Shown: piece by piece, positions 24,845 to 34,460 of the stretch
Position numbering within the stretch: the first letter of the stretch is position 1
Layout: each line of letters begins with the position of its first letter
DNA from: Flavobacterium bizetiae
GTDB taxonomy: Bacteria; Bacteroidota; Bacteroidia; Flavobacteriales; Flavobacteriaceae
Assembly (NCBI RefSeq): GCF_902804475.1
Contig: NZ_CADCSU010000021.1
Location: 1 to 42,587 of the forward strand
Direction: 5' to 3'
DNA: 42,587 bases
Position numbers and translations under genes: made by a program
Notes under the pieces: generated by a model
What the model was told of the DNA's origin: nothing
The model's database searches: none
The model's input: the letters and a program-made list of their open reading frames with translations, nothing else

Positions 24845-25266
24845 TTTTATTATGTTTGTGTTTTTATGGCTCGCGGATTATACTGATTCACTAAAGTGAA
24901 AACGCGGATAAAAACGGATTTTTATTTTTTTGTTTCACGCAGATTTTTGCAGATCTGAGCAGATTTATTTTCTAATTTTTGACGTTTTAAACACATAGAA
25001 ACATAGCTTTTGATTTCTTAAAAAAGGCATTTCATTTATCTAAAAAAACATAGCTATGTGTGCAAATCCAGATTTGTTTTATTCTCTTTTTTATTCATTT
25101 AGAAATCTATGTTTCTATGTGTTTAAATATTTCTCTCGCAGATTTTGCAGATCGAGCAGATTTTTTAATCTGTGGCTATTTTTATTTCTATATGTTCAAC
25201 GGATTAAAATCCGTCGCTACAATATGCTTCGTCCCTCCAGAACTTTTAATTTTTAATTCTTAATTT
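24845..25266. repeat. Repeat-filled gap between the GH127 and GH51 genes
   Basis: No gene. A perfect 21-bp inverted repeat is formed by 24986-25006 and 25107-25127, built on ACATAGAAACATAG words, with the palindrome ACATAGCTATGT (25048-25059) in its loop. GCAGATTTTGCAGATC words flank it on both sides (24945-24965, 25138-25160). AACGGATTAAAATCCGTCG follows at 25198-25216. Confidence 0.75.
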
Positions 25267-27252
25267 TTAATTGGTTTTATAATCCAACCAAACTTTCATC
25301 TTCCCAACTCCTCTATTTGACCAGCTGTAATACGGAATTGCTTTGAATTTTGAATTTTCAATTACATTTACGCCTTGCAATAAATTAGGTTCTTTTTTTA
25401 CTTTGAAAGTATCTCCGGATGCTACATTTATTTTGTCGAAATTGTTTTTATTATCAGCTTCTTCAACAGCATAAACGATTGGTCCGTATTCTAAAGCGAC
25501 TTTGTTTTTATTGGTTGCTACTTTTGCATTGGTTTCAACTTCCTGAACTTCCATTGGAAAATTAAGATTGATTTTGTCTCCTTTTTTCCAATTTCTTGTA
25601 ATGGTGAAATAACCGTCTTGTGGCTGAAGTGCCAATGTTTCTCCGTTCAAATTAATGGTTGCTTTTTGAGTTGACGCTTTTTTATAAGAATATAAATCTC
25701 CCGGCAAAACTTCATTTCTTGCCCAACCCGGAACTCTCAATTTGATTGTAAATTGACTTTCTTTTTTCGGGTTAACCGAAATATTTACTTTTCCGTTCCA
25801 AGGATATCCGGTTTGCTGAGAAATCTGTAAATCGGTTTTTCCTAAAGTGAAAGAGGCGTTGTTTGAAGCGTACAAATTGACATAAAGCGCGTCTTTTGAT
25901 TTCGAATAAATAAGACCCGGAATCGAAGGCACAAATCGGATTAAGTTTGTTGGACAACAAGAACAATCAAACCAAGCCTGACGTGTACAAGATCCTCTAT
26001 TTGATTTAAAAACGCCATCAGATTCTAAGGCATTTGGATAGAAAAATTCTTTTCCATCTAATGAAATTCCGGAGATTAATCCGTTGTACATGGTTCTTTC
26101 GATTACATCAAAATATTCTGATTTTCCGTATAAATTGTGCAATCTGTGATTCCAGTAAACATCGCCAATTGCAGCGCAGGTTTCATTGTATGCGGTTAAA
26201 TTTGGCAATTCATAATTGTCTCCAAAAGCTTCTCCTTCGTGTCTCGAACCAATTCCGCCCGTGATGTACATTTTTTTATTCACCATATTGCTCCATAAAT
26301 TATTGACGGCATCTGTATAGCCTTTGTCTTTTGTCATCGCAGCAATATCTGTCATTCCAGCGTACATGTAAACGGCTCTTACGGCATGTCCAACCACTTC
26401 GTTTTGCTGAATAACCGGAATATGATCTTGTGCATATTCGCCATATAATTTATGATTGTTCGGATTTCCGCGATTGTCTAAATAATATTTTGCCAGTTTT
26501 AGATAATCTTCTTTTCCTGTAATTTGATACAATTTGATCAAACCTGTTTCTACAATTTGATGTCCGGGAACTCCTTTTACCTGACCTGGTTTATCACCAA
26601 AAGTTTTTACTAATAAGTCGGCATTTTTGATGGCAATATCAAGGAAATTTCTTTTTCCGGTTGCTTCATAATGTACCACAGCAGCTTCGATCAAATGCCC
26701 TGCATTGTAGCATTCATGGCTAATTTGTAATGATTCCCAACGTTTTCCTTCAATTACCGGAACCCAAGGTGCTGGTGGTTTCGCCGGATTTATGGTTCTC
26801 CAGGTTGTTAGATAACCATCTTTTTCCTGACCAATTTTTACAATGGCAATCAAGGAATCTAATACTTTTTCAAGTTTTGGATTTGGTGCACTAATTAAGG
26901 TATTTGATGCGCCTTCGATAATTTTATAAACATCAGTATCATCAAATGGCATTTCTCCTCTTACTGTTCCGGTTTTTTGTTTTCCTGCAATTAAGAAGTT
27001 TTCAAAACGTCCTTCTTCATTACATTTTTGAATGGCATATGCAATCGTAATTTCCTGTACTCTTTTTATAATAGGCAACCAAAAAGAATCGGTTAGTTTT
27101 ACATTTTGAATGTTGACCGGTTCAATTTCGTAGCCTGCTTTTAGAGCCGATGTTTTATTCGATTGCACTACGCCATTCTTAGTTTCTTTACATGAAACAA
27201 AAATTAGAAATGATAGAAAAACTGCTACAATATGGAAAGTGTATTTTTTCAT
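25267..27252 (-). CDS. Beta-L-arabinofuranosidase, GH127
   Basis: GH127 removes beta-L-arabinofuranosyl residues, known for HypBA1 of Bifidobacterium. The 661 residues start with a lipoprotein signal (IFVSC, Cys21), so the enzyme is probably membrane-anchored. The (alpha/alpha)6 barrel has YNETCA with Glu357 and Cys359, and DCSCCPTN with Cys432 and Cys433; these match the Glu/Cys/Cys-Cys zinc site and the cysteine nucleophile of HypBA1. Its neighbours are GH43 and GH51 enzymes in the same direction, and only 15 bases separate it from the upstream GH43 stop. It gives the locus the ability to deal with beta-linked arabinose, as in plant side chains or glycoproteins. Confidence 0.92.
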   Translation of the reverse strand: MKKYTFHIVAVFLSFLIFVSCKETKNGVVQSNKTSALKAGYEIEPVNIQNVKLTDSFWLPIIKRVQEITIAYAIQKCNEEGRFENFLIAGKQKTGTVRGEMPFDDTDVYKIIEGASNTLISAPNPKLEKVLDSLIAIVKIGQEKDGYLTTWRTINPAKPPAPWVPVIEGKRWESLQISHECYNAGHLIEAAVVHYEATGKRNFLDIAIKNADLLVKTFGDKPGQVKGVPGHQIVETGLIKLYQITGKEDYLKLAKYYLDNRGNPNNHKLYGEYAQDHIPVIQQNEVVGHAVRAVYMYAGMTDIAAMTKDKGYTDAVNNLWSNMVNKKMYITGGIGSRHEGEAFGDNYELPNLTAYNETCAAIGDVYWNHRLHNLYGKSEYFDVIERTMYNGLISGISLDGKEFFYPNALESDGVFKSNRGSCTRQAWFDCSCCPTNLIRFVPSIPGLIYSKSKDALYVNLYASNNASFTLGKTDLQISQQTGYPWNGKVNISVNPKKESQFTIKLRVPGWARNEVLPGDLYSYKKASTQKATINLNGETLALQPQDGYFTITRNWKKGDKINLNFPMEVQEVETNAKVATNKNKVALEYGPIVYAVEEADNKNNFDKINVASGDTFKVKKEPNLLQGVNVIENSKFKAIPYYSWSNRGVGKMKVWLDYKTN

Positions 27253-27267
27253 TATATTATTTTTATT

Positions 27268-28248
27268 CTATTTTAAAACGGGCCATAAATCATTGTCCCA
27301 AAGCATTTCTTTAACGACTAATCTTGGTGTTCCGTTGGTTTTCTTTTCGTAAGCATGATAAAAAATATAATCTTTGCCATCAAAAGTATAAGCGCTGTTA
27401 TGGCCTGCGCCAAAGTAATTTTCATCGCCCTGAACGACTAAACTTCCTCCGCCTTCATTTAAAGATTTTCCGTCTTTATCGACATAAGGTCCTATTACAT
27501 TTTTAGATCTTCCAACAACGACTTTATAGGTGCTTTTTTCTCCGCGGCAGCATAAATCCCAAGAAAGAAATTGATAATAATAGCCGTTTTTCTTAAAGAT
27601 AAAAGGAGCTTCCAGCGCGCCATCTCCGGGATCTGAATCTGGTAATTCGAAGGTTCTTTTTCGTTTTGAAATCGTATGCCATTCTTGTGGCTGAGCAATT
27701 GATTTTAAATCGGGATTTAGTTTTACTAATTTCAATCCTTCCCAAAAAGAACCGAATGATAACCAAGGTGTATTGTTTTCATCGAAGATTAAATTCGGAT
27801 CAATGGCATTCCACATATCACGATTGGGTTGCGATTGAATTACAATTCCCTGATCGACCCATTTGTACTTTTTGTCTTTTGGATCTAATGTTGTATTGGT
27901 CGCCACACCAATTGCCGATGTATTTTTGGCGAAAGCCGAAACCGAATAATACAGATAATAAACATTGTTGTGTAATGAAATATCCGGCGCCCAGATGTGG
28001 TTTTTGAAATCGGCCGCAACGCCATCTGCCCAAACGGGTTTGTCTTTGAAAACCTGCGGTTCCGGATTCCAGTTTTTTAAATCTTTCGAACTAAAAACAC
28101 TGATTCCGTTTCCGGTACAATACAAATAATAGGTGTCTTTTTGTTTGATGACGACGGGATCGTGAACGACTATTTCCTGCGCAAATGAAACCGAACCAAT
28201 CAGAAGGATTAGTGCGAAAATTGCGTGTTTTATGTTTTTATAAACCAT
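27268..28248 (-). CDS. Arabinan endo-1,5-alpha-L-arabinosidase, GH43
   Basis: This enzyme cuts the alpha-1,5-arabinan backbone internally. From the ATG at 28248 it has 326 residues with a signal peptide (SVSFAQ). The five-bladed propeller carries the three acids: Asp30 in VVHDPVVI, Asp150 in NAIDPNLIF and Glu213 in GALEAPFIF. SWDLCCRGEKSTYKV is typical of endo-arabinanases. A longer frame to 28320 runs through a repeat and lacks sense as a signal peptide, so I use the inner start. It is read with the GH43 gene before it across 113 bases of ACTGAG-type repeat. Confidence 0.9.
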   Translation of the reverse strand: MVYKNIKHAIFALILLIGSVSFAQEIVVHDPVVIKQKDTYYLYCTGNGISVFSSKDLKNWNPEPQVFKDKPVWADGVAADFKNHIWAPDISLHNNVYYLYYSVSAFAKNTSAIGVATNTTLDPKDKKYKWVDQGIVIQSQPNRDMWNAIDPNLIFDENNTPWLSFGSFWEGLKLVKLNPDLKSIAQPQEWHTISKRKRTFELPDSDPGDGALEAPFIFKKNGYYYQFLSWDLCCRGEKSTYKVVVGRSKNVIGPYVDKDGKSLNEGGGSLVVQGDENYFGAGHNSAYTFDGKDYIFYHAYEKKTNGTPRLVVKEMLWDNDLWPVLK

Positions 28249-28284
28249 ATAAGTGATTTGTTTGTGAAATGTAAATTGTAAAAT

Positions 28285-28363
28285 GTGACTGCGACTGCGA
28301 CTGAAAACTTTTAAAATCATATAAGTCAGCTGAAAACTGCCACTGAGACTGAGACTAAAAACT
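28285..28363. repeat. ACTGAG/ACTGCG word repeat
   Basis: Tandem six-base words (GACTGCGACTGCGACTGAAAAC and GAGACTGAGACTAAAAAC type) in two blocks. The second block overlaps the stop of the upstream GH43 gene. The same family occurs at 32809-32868. Confidence 0.7.
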
Positions 28364-29318
28364 ACTGAATTCCTTCAGATGTCATTACAACACGTTTCAT
28401 GGTTCCGTCTTTGTTATAGTATAATTTATCTACGCAAACTGATCTTCTGAAACTTCCACCATGCGGAATTGATGCTCCGTTGTGATAAATAAAATACGAT
28501 TGTCCTTTAAAATCTATAATCGATTGATGATTCGTATTACTATTTCCTGCAATTTCATTCAGGATTCCTTTAAACTCCCACGGTCCGGTGATGGACTTAC
28601 TCATAGCGTAGGCGATTTTCTCCGGAAACTCATAAGCGTATGATAAATAATACCAGTCTTTGTGTTTATGAATCCAAGGTGCTTCGGTAAAATGTGGCAG
28701 ATCGATGTGCTGAATTGGCCCGTCTAATTCTAACATGTTTTCTTTTAGTTTGGCATAATGACAAGCGGTATTTCCCCAAAACAAATACGCTTGTCCATCA
28801 TTATCGATATAAACTGTCGGGTCGATATCGTCCCAGCTTATATCGCTAAATTTGGTCATGTCGTTTGTAATTAAGGCTTTTCCTAAAGCATCTTTAAAAG
28901 GTCCTGTTGGACTGTCTGAAACTGCAATTCCAATCGATTTTCCATGTACTGAACCATGTTCAACAGTTACATACCAATAAAATTTTCCGTTTCTTTCAAT
29001 TACCTGCGAAGCCCATGCGTCTCCTTTTGCCCAGGCAAAATCAGAGGCTTTTAGAGGCACCGGATGCGATTCCCATTTTTTCATGTCTGAAGAAGAATAC
29101 ACCACCCATTCATTCATTTTATAAAAATTAAAATCGTTTGGCGCTTCGTCATGACCTGCGTATAGATAGACTTTATCTTTATAAACCAATGCCGCAGGAT
29201 CTCCTGTATATTGATCTTTGATGATCGGATTATTGAATTTTACCGGGTCAATTTGAGCAACTACTTTGCACGAAGTAATTAAAATTAAAATAGACAGGCT
29301 TGTAAGTAGATTTTTCAT
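28362..29318 (-). CDS. GH43 family glycosidase, lipoprotein
   Basis: The 318-residue protein has a lipoprotein signal (ILITSC, Cys17) and a GH43 propeller with Asp40 (YTGDPAALVY), Asp166 (DDIDPTVYID) and Glu212 (HFTEAPWIHK). WASQVIERNGKFYWYVTVEH and SDSPTGPFKDALGKALI resemble alpha-L-arabinofuranosidase and beta-xylosidase subfamilies, rather than the endo-arabinanase type with CCRG. Exact linkage specificity is not readable. The surrounding locus makes arabino-oligosaccharide the likely substrate. A 217-base gap with nested inverted repeats separates it from the upstream GH43 gene. Confidence 0.88.
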   Translation of the reverse strand: MKNLLTSLSILILITSCKVVAQIDPVKFNNPIIKDQYTGDPAALVYKDKVYLYAGHDEAPNDFNFYKMNEWVVYSSSDMKKWESHPVPLKASDFAWAKGDAWASQVIERNGKFYWYVTVEHGSVHGKSIGIAVSDSPTGPFKDALGKALITNDMTKFSDISWDDIDPTVYIDNDGQAYLFWGNTACHYAKLKENMLELDGPIQHIDLPHFTEAPWIHKHKDWYYLSYAYEFPEKIAYAMSKSITGPWEFKGILNEIAGNSNTNHQSIIDFKGQSYFIYHNGASIPHGGSFRRSVCVDKLYYNKDGTMKRVVMTSEGIQ

Positions 29319-29339
29319 TCTGATACATTTGTGTTTTTT

Positions 29340-29490
29340 GCCACAGATTAAAAGATTAAAATGATTTTTTTAACCTTAGCTTTATTTTTTTTGCCACGAA
29401 TTGCACCAACTTTCTCGAATTTAATTTTTGGAATTAGTGGCTTATTTTCTTGAGCAAATTTTTTAATCTTTTAATCCTTTAATCTGTGGC
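29340..29490. repeat. Nested inverted repeats
   Basis: GCCACAGATTAAA (29340-29352) faces TTTAATCTGTGGC (29478-29490), and inside GCCACGAATT (29393-29402) faces AATTAGTGGC (29432-29441) with one mismatch. Both are outward-facing GCCAC ends. Confidence 0.75.
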
Positions 29491-29535
29491 TATTATTTAA
29501 TACTTGGGATTTAAGAAATTGGAATTTCTAATTTT

Positions 29536-31158
29536 CTAATTAATCTTTTTACCCCAAACCGGTAATCCTGTTGCTGTTAAACCTGAGTAACTCAAAGTCA
29601 CTTTTCTGGTGGCTGATTCCCAATCCCAGGCATCGGTTACATTACATTTTATTCCGTTTATGGTTAAGATTTTTTTGGCGCTGTCGTAAGACCAGATTCC
29701 GTTAACATCTCCGCTCACTTTTTTATCTCCGGTTAAATAAACGGTAACTGATTTTTGAATGGCTTTGTATTGATAGTTCATGGTAATTTGTTCCCATGTT
29801 CCAATAAAACTAGCTTCAGAAATAGTGGTTGTCGGCACTCCTGCATAACGTTCTGCTTCTACTACAGGCCAGCCATCTTCTGTCCATTGAATACCGCGAA
29901 CATGTCCCATCATGACTGCATTAGAAACTGCAATTCCGGGAACTCCCTCTGGCAAGCGGGCTTGCGATGCGTAATACCATTGTTTGGTTTCGGGGTTTTG
30001 AAAAATTCCGCAATGTGAGATTCCAACCCAACCGGTATGATTTTTAAAAGAGTATGGATGCGTTAACATTGGGAAACAATCGGCTCCGCTTGTAATGCTG
30101 GTTCCGCTAATGGTTTGATAAGGTCCCAGAATGTTTTTTGAACGTGCAACACGTGTATTATAAGCAACTGATAATTCGTCATACGCCAGAAATAAATAAT
30201 AATATTGTGTGTCCGGATTATAAATAATTTCAGGTCCTTCGAGTGCTTGCCAACGATTTGAATTTACATTTCCGCGTCCTGCGATACGTACTCCGTAATC
30301 GTCAATTGTTTTTAATTTATCCGGTTTTCCTGTTGCCGGGTTCAGTTTTAAAGCTGCAATTCCGGAATGCCATGAACCGTAAATTAAATACTGATCGCCT
30401 TCGGGAGTCTGAATAAAACTGGGATCGATGGCGTTGAATTTAAAATAGGCATCCCAATCGTTTCCTCCGTTTCTAACATAACTTTTTACGCCATCGGGTT
30501 CAGAGCAAACGACCATTCCTTTGTCTACCCAATTGTTTGAAGCCAAATCACTTGTTTCGGCTAAGCCAATAAAAGCGCGTTCTGTCCAGGAAGTATTGGT
30601 ATCTGTTCCTACGATAGGATTTGTTACTACGATGCTATAATACATTCTGTAAATATTGCCCACTTTTCGAACGCAAGGTGCCCAATATCCATAATTCGGA
30701 TTTGTAATGGGAGGCAATGCAGGCGACATTCTGGCTCTTTTATTATTTAAAGAATCTTTTACCCAGGCAGGAGCTTCGGTCATTGATGATCCCATAAACT
30801 CCCAATTGATTAAATCTTTTGATCTTCTGTAAAAAAAATGTCCGTGACCATCTGTTGCATTTCCGTAAGAAGCATCGGTTTGATACATATAATAGTATTC
30901 GCCTGATTTTTCTACAGATGGATCGTGCACGTTGGCTAAATTCCATTGTGCTCTGCTTCCCCAACCTGATATTGACGTATAATTATCTGCATATGTTGGC
31001 CCGGGAAAAGCGGGTGTAACTATGGGAGGATCTACTACAACCGGAGGGCTTGTTTCATTTGTTGCAGGATCGTCTTTAGAACAACTCACCGCGGCAAGAG
31101 CAAATAAAACCAACCCGATGTACGAAGTGATTTTGATTATATATTTTGATTTTTTCAT
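29536..31158 (-). CDS. Extracellular endo-arabinanase, GH43 with C-terminal domain
   Basis: The 540-residue protein begins with a lipoprotein signal (LAAVSC, Cys26) and a Pro-rich linker (VVVDPPIVTP). The GH43 catalytic domain has Asp79 (NVHDPSVEK), Asp245 (NAIDPSFIQ) and Glu307 (ALEGPEIIY). A C-terminal beta domain from about residue 450 (IGTWEQITMNYQY, IWSYDSAKKILTI) resembles the C-terminal domain of extracellular endo-alpha-1,5-L-arabinanases. A surface-anchored enzyme of this type would open arabinan outside the cell for uptake by SusC/SusD. It begins 10 bases after the GH51 stop, so the two are cotranscribed. Confidence 0.92.
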   Translation of the reverse strand: MKKSKYIIKITSYIGLVLFALAAVSCSKDDPATNETSPPVVVDPPIVTPAFPGPTYADNYTSISGWGSRAQWNLANVHDPSVEKSGEYYYMYQTDASYGNATDGHGHFFYRRSKDLINWEFMGSSMTEAPAWVKDSLNNKRARMSPALPPITNPNYGYWAPCVRKVGNIYRMYYSIVVTNPIVGTDTNTSWTERAFIGLAETSDLASNNWVDKGMVVCSEPDGVKSYVRNGGNDWDAYFKFNAIDPSFIQTPEGDQYLIYGSWHSGIAALKLNPATGKPDKLKTIDDYGVRIAGRGNVNSNRWQALEGPEIIYNPDTQYYYLFLAYDELSVAYNTRVARSKNILGPYQTISGTSITSGADCFPMLTHPYSFKNHTGWVGISHCGIFQNPETKQWYYASQARLPEGVPGIAVSNAVMMGHVRGIQWTEDGWPVVEAERYAGVPTTTISEASFIGTWEQITMNYQYKAIQKSVTVYLTGDKKVSGDVNGIWSYDSAKKILTINGIKCNVTDAWDWESATRKVTLSYSGLTATGLPVWGKKIN

Positions 31159-31168
31159 TTCTAGCTTG

Positions 31169-32716
31169 TTATTTTCCTTCTAACACGACTACTGAGAAAG
31201 GAGGAATTGTGATTTCTAATTTTCCTTTTTTATTTTCGAAACCTTTAAAAACTGTTGGTACAATTTTGTTTGGAGCATCGAATGAATTATAATCCTGTAA
31301 TTTTGCCGATGTTATAATAGTTCCTGTAAAGCCTTTAACACCAAGATCCTTTACATCGATTTCTATTTTGTTTTTATTCTTGGCATCAACATTTACTAAT
31401 GAAATATGAACCAATCCGCTTTTGTCTTTTGATGCCGAAGCTGAAACTGCCGGAAGTGATTCTCCGTTGAAAGTGTATAATGGTGACTGAAAATCGATTG
31501 GTAATAATTTAGCATCCTGATGAACGCTGTACATTTTCATAACATGATACGTTGGTGTTGTAATCATTTTTGCTTTATCTGTAAGGATTACAGCTTGCAA
31601 AACGTTTACACATTGTGCAAGGTTTGCCATACGAACTCTATCAGCATGATTGTTAAAGATGTTTAGTGTTGCTCCGGCCAAAACTGCATCTCTCATGGTA
31701 TTTTGCTGGTACAAGAATCCAGGATTTGTTCCTTTTTCTACTTCGTACCAAGCTCCCCATTCGTCTACAATCATGGCTACTTTTTTCTCCGGATCGTATT
31801 TGTCCATAATGGCAGAATGTTTCGTTACCAATTCTTCCATTTTTAGCGCCGATTGCATGGTATGAAAATATCCGTCTTCGGTAAAGTTTACGCCATCTCC
31901 TTTTTTAGCCCAGTCGATTACAGCATAATGATGTACTCCAACTCCGCCTAACATATTGATCGGAATGTTTTTCATTAAAACTTCTGTCCAGTTATAATCA
32001 GCGCTGTTTGATCCTGATGCAATACGAGTGATTCCGCCTGTGTTTTCCCAATCCGACATAAAAGTGGCATATTTGCGGTATTCATTAGCATAATATTCTG
32101 CTGTCATGTTACCTCCACAACCCCAGGCTTCATTTCCGATTCCCCAGAATTTAACTTTCCATGGTTCTGTTCTTCCATTTTTTTTACGCAAATCACTCAT
32201 TGGGCTTTTACCGCTAAAGTTGGTATACTGCACCCAATCTGCCAATTCCTGAACCGTTCCGCTACCTACATTTCCGGATAAATATGGTTCTGCTCCAAGC
32301 AATTCGCACATGTTTAAGAAATCATGTGTTCCAAAGCTGTTGTCTTCTGTTACTCCTCCCCACCATTGGTTTACAATTGTAGGTCTTTCTTGTTGTGGTC
32401 CAATTCCGTCTTTCCAGTGGTACGTATCGGCAAAACATCCGCCAGGCCATCTTAAATTTGGAATTTTTAATTCTTTTAAAGCTTTAACAATATCATTTCT
32501 AACTCCTTTTGTATTTGGAATTTTGGATGTATCTCCCACAAAAAAACCTCCATAAATAGAGCGTCCCAAATGTTCTGCAAAATGTCCGTAAATATTTTTG
32601 TTGATTGTTGGCGCGTCTGCATTGTTTTTAATCGTAACCACTGTGGTTTGATTTTGAGCGAAACTAACCTGACTGAAAAGGGTAAAAAGAAACGTGCTTA
32701 AAAGTACTTTTTTCAT
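31169..32716 (-). CDS. Alpha-L-arabinofuranosidase, GH51
   Basis: This is the shorter of the two GH51 enzymes, 515 residues, with a signal peptide (VSFAQ). The acid/base is Glu196 in GIGNEAWGCGG and the nucleophile Glu319 in IVDEWGAWYEVE. LRWPGGCFADTYHWKDGIGP is the well-known GH51 substrate loop, and the C-terminal beta domain ends IPPFSVVVLEGK. It resembles the common bacterial AbfA group. It follows susD by 150 bases that contain an ACTGAG repeat, and is closely coupled to the next GH43 gene. Confidence 0.95.
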   Translation of the reverse strand: MKKVLLSTFLFTLFSQVSFAQNQTTVVTIKNNADAPTINKNIYGHFAEHLGRSIYGGFFVGDTSKIPNTKGVRNDIVKALKELKIPNLRWPGGCFADTYHWKDGIGPQQERPTIVNQWWGGVTEDNSFGTHDFLNMCELLGAEPYLSGNVGSGTVQELADWVQYTNFSGKSPMSDLRKKNGRTEPWKVKFWGIGNEAWGCGGNMTAEYYANEYRKYATFMSDWENTGGITRIASGSNSADYNWTEVLMKNIPINMLGGVGVHHYAVIDWAKKGDGVNFTEDGYFHTMQSALKMEELVTKHSAIMDKYDPEKKVAMIVDEWGAWYEVEKGTNPGFLYQQNTMRDAVLAGATLNIFNNHADRVRMANLAQCVNVLQAVILTDKAKMITTPTYHVMKMYSVHQDAKLLPIDFQSPLYTFNGESLPAVSASASKDKSGLVHISLVNVDAKNKNKIEIDVKDLGVKGFTGTIITSAKLQDYNSFDAPNKIVPTVFKGFENKKGKLEITIPPFSVVVLEGK

Positions 32717-32808
32717 GATATGTTTAATTTATAAAATCATGTGAAAGTTTTTAAGCTCTCACATGATGTTAAGTATTCTAACTAATTCAAATAAATTCTA
32801 TTTTTTAG

Positions 32809-32868
32809 TCGCAGTTTTCAGTCTCAGTTTTCAGTTTAAAGTGGGACTGAGACTGAGACTGAAAACTT
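32809..32868. repeat. Inverted ACTGAG word repeat after susD
   Basis: GCAGTTTTCAGTCTCAG (32811 on) faces ACTGAGACTGAGACTGAAAA (32846 on). Same word family as 28285-28363, also placed directly at the stop of the upstream gene. Confidence 0.7.
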
Positions 32869-34429
32869 AATAACTGTCATTCTGTTTTGTTCCCGGATTA
32901 TTATCCATTTCTAATTGCGGAATTGGATAAAATTCTCTTCCAGGTGTATAAGAATTAAACTCAGCATCTCTCGATTTTAGCCATGCCAGTTTTGCTGAAT
33001 TTTGCAACCATCCCCAACGACGAATGTCATCAAAACGGTGTCCTTCAAGTGGGAACTCCAGGAATCTTTCGTGACCTAGCTGCTCTCTCATTTGTTCTTG
33101 CGTCATATTTGGTTTTACTGTTGCCAAGTCCGGCAAACCCACTCTGTTTCGTACCATTTGGATATATCCGTATGCTCCTGGAGTATCGCCCGTTTCGTTT
33201 AGAGTTTCGGCATACATTAAAAGAATATCTGCATATCTTAATAAACGCTCGTTGATACCGGAACGCCAGTCGTATTCATCTGCAAATTCTCCATCAGAAT
33301 TTTGGTATTTTCTACAAAATATGTCGTTTAAATCTCCGGGACTTGTAGCATAAAAAGCAGCAAAATCTTTTCCGTACAATTTCATTCCGCCTGGTTTGTT
33401 ATAAAATATAGTAGCATCTAAACGCGGATCAAGATCTCCTGTTTTTGTTTTTTCATCATGAAATTCATTGAATAATGCCCATGAAGGCTGAACATCTGTC
33501 CATCCAAAAGCTCTTGGTGCATAAGTAATCGCACGCGCAGAAGTTTTTCCCCAACCTGATGCCGGAGCTCCTCCCCAACCTAAATCAACTCCACCTGCTT
33601 CTCGGCTAAATTGTACTTCGAAAAGAGATTCAGAATTGTTTTCGTTTGCAGTTGTAAAATTATCGCGGTAGTTGGATACTAAAGAGTAAACGCCTAAATC
33701 GATTACTTGTCTGAAAGCCGTTTTAGCATTCGCAAAATCTTTATTAAACAAATATGCTTTTCCTAAATATCCTAATGCAGCACCTTTTGTAGCGCGTCCT
33801 TTTTGACCTCCGTCTAAACCTGAAATATTATCATACGAAACAGGCAATAAATCGGCAGCAGCCTGAAAATCGGCAATAACCTGAGCCCAGCCTTCTGCTT
33901 CTGTTTTCTGCGGATAATATACTGCCAGTTCTGTTGGTACCGGTACATTTTTAAACAAGTTAACGGCATGAAATAAAAATAATCCTCTCAAAAAATACGC
34001 TTGTCCTAAAATTCTGTTTTTAAGCGCCTGATCCTGAAAACCTATTTCCGGTACATTTGTTAAAACCTGATTGGCACGGTAAATTCCCTGATAATAGGTT
34101 TCGAAAGCCCATCCATAAATGGATGCGTCGGCAACATTTGAGTTAAAGTGACCTGCATTATACATTGAACCCCAAGGGCTATTGGTACGCGCATCATCTG
34201 CTCTTGCGTCTAATAATAATGGTGTACTTCTCATGTACGTTCCATCTGTTAATAAACTTCCGTAAGCTGCATTTACTCCTTCAATAGCATCCTGATCTGT
34301 TTTCCAGAATGAATCTACTGCATTATTATTTGGGTCAATTTGGGTCAAATCTTCATTTTCAACACAGCTTGTTGTTACAACAGCCAATGAAAAGAAAATC
34401 GCTATATAATTATATATCTTATATTTCAT
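32867..34429 (-). CDS. SusD/RagB family glycan-binding lipoprotein
   Basis: SusD-like proteins bind glycans at the cell surface and form a lid over a SusC channel. The 520-residue protein has a lipoprotein signal ending TTSC (Cys22) followed by an acidic start. The N-terminal TPR-like part (DAIEGVNAAYGSL, AYFLRGLFLFHAVNLF) and the C-terminal RagB/SusD motifs (LRYADILLMYAETLNE, RVGLPDL, RFLEFPLEGHRFDDIRRWG) are clear. It begins 31 bases after susC ends and is surely paired with it. The substrate is inferred as arabino-oligosaccharides from the neighbouring enzymes. Confidence 0.96.
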   Translation of the reverse strand: MKYKIYNYIAIFFSLAVVTTSCVENEDLTQIDPNNNAVDSFWKTDQDAIEGVNAAYGSLLTDGTYMRSTPLLLDARADDARTNSPWGSMYNAGHFNSNVADASIYGWAFETYYQGIYRANQVLTNVPEIGFQDQALKNRILGQAYFLRGLFLFHAVNLFKNVPVPTELAVYYPQKTEAEGWAQVIADFQAAADLLPVSYDNISGLDGGQKGRATKGAALGYLGKAYLFNKDFANAKTAFRQVIDLGVYSLVSNYRDNFTTANENNSESLFEVQFSREAGGVDLGWGGAPASGWGKTSARAITYAPRAFGWTDVQPSWALFNEFHDEKTKTGDLDPRLDATIFYNKPGGMKLYGKDFAAFYATSPGDLNDIFCRKYQNSDGEFADEYDWRSGINERLLRYADILLMYAETLNETGDTPGAYGYIQMVRNRVGLPDLATVKPNMTQEQMREQLGHERFLEFPLEGHRFDDIRRWGWLQNSAKLAWLKSRDAEFNSYTPGREFYPIPQLEMDNNPGTKQNDSY

Positions 34430-34460
34430 TTTAATACGTTTTTAATGGGTTAAACCAGTT

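Noticed and set aside
24820..24870. AraR site before the 661-residue GH51 gene (GTTTGTGTTTTTATGG)
   Set aside because: Only one half-site resembles the motif; the ACAyTT half is missing at the right spacing.
24845..25266. CRISPR array suggested by repeated GCAGATTT and ACATAG words
   Set aside because: Units differ in length and orientation, there are no regular spacers, and no cas genes are nearby.
28249..28320. Longer N-terminus of the GH43 enzyme
   Set aside because: The codons come from an ACTGCG repeat, and a good signal peptide begins at the inner ATG.
29319..29535. Insertion sequence remnant, because of outward GCCAC inverted ends
   Set aside because: There is no transposase remnant, the insert is only about 150 bases, and target duplications are not seen.
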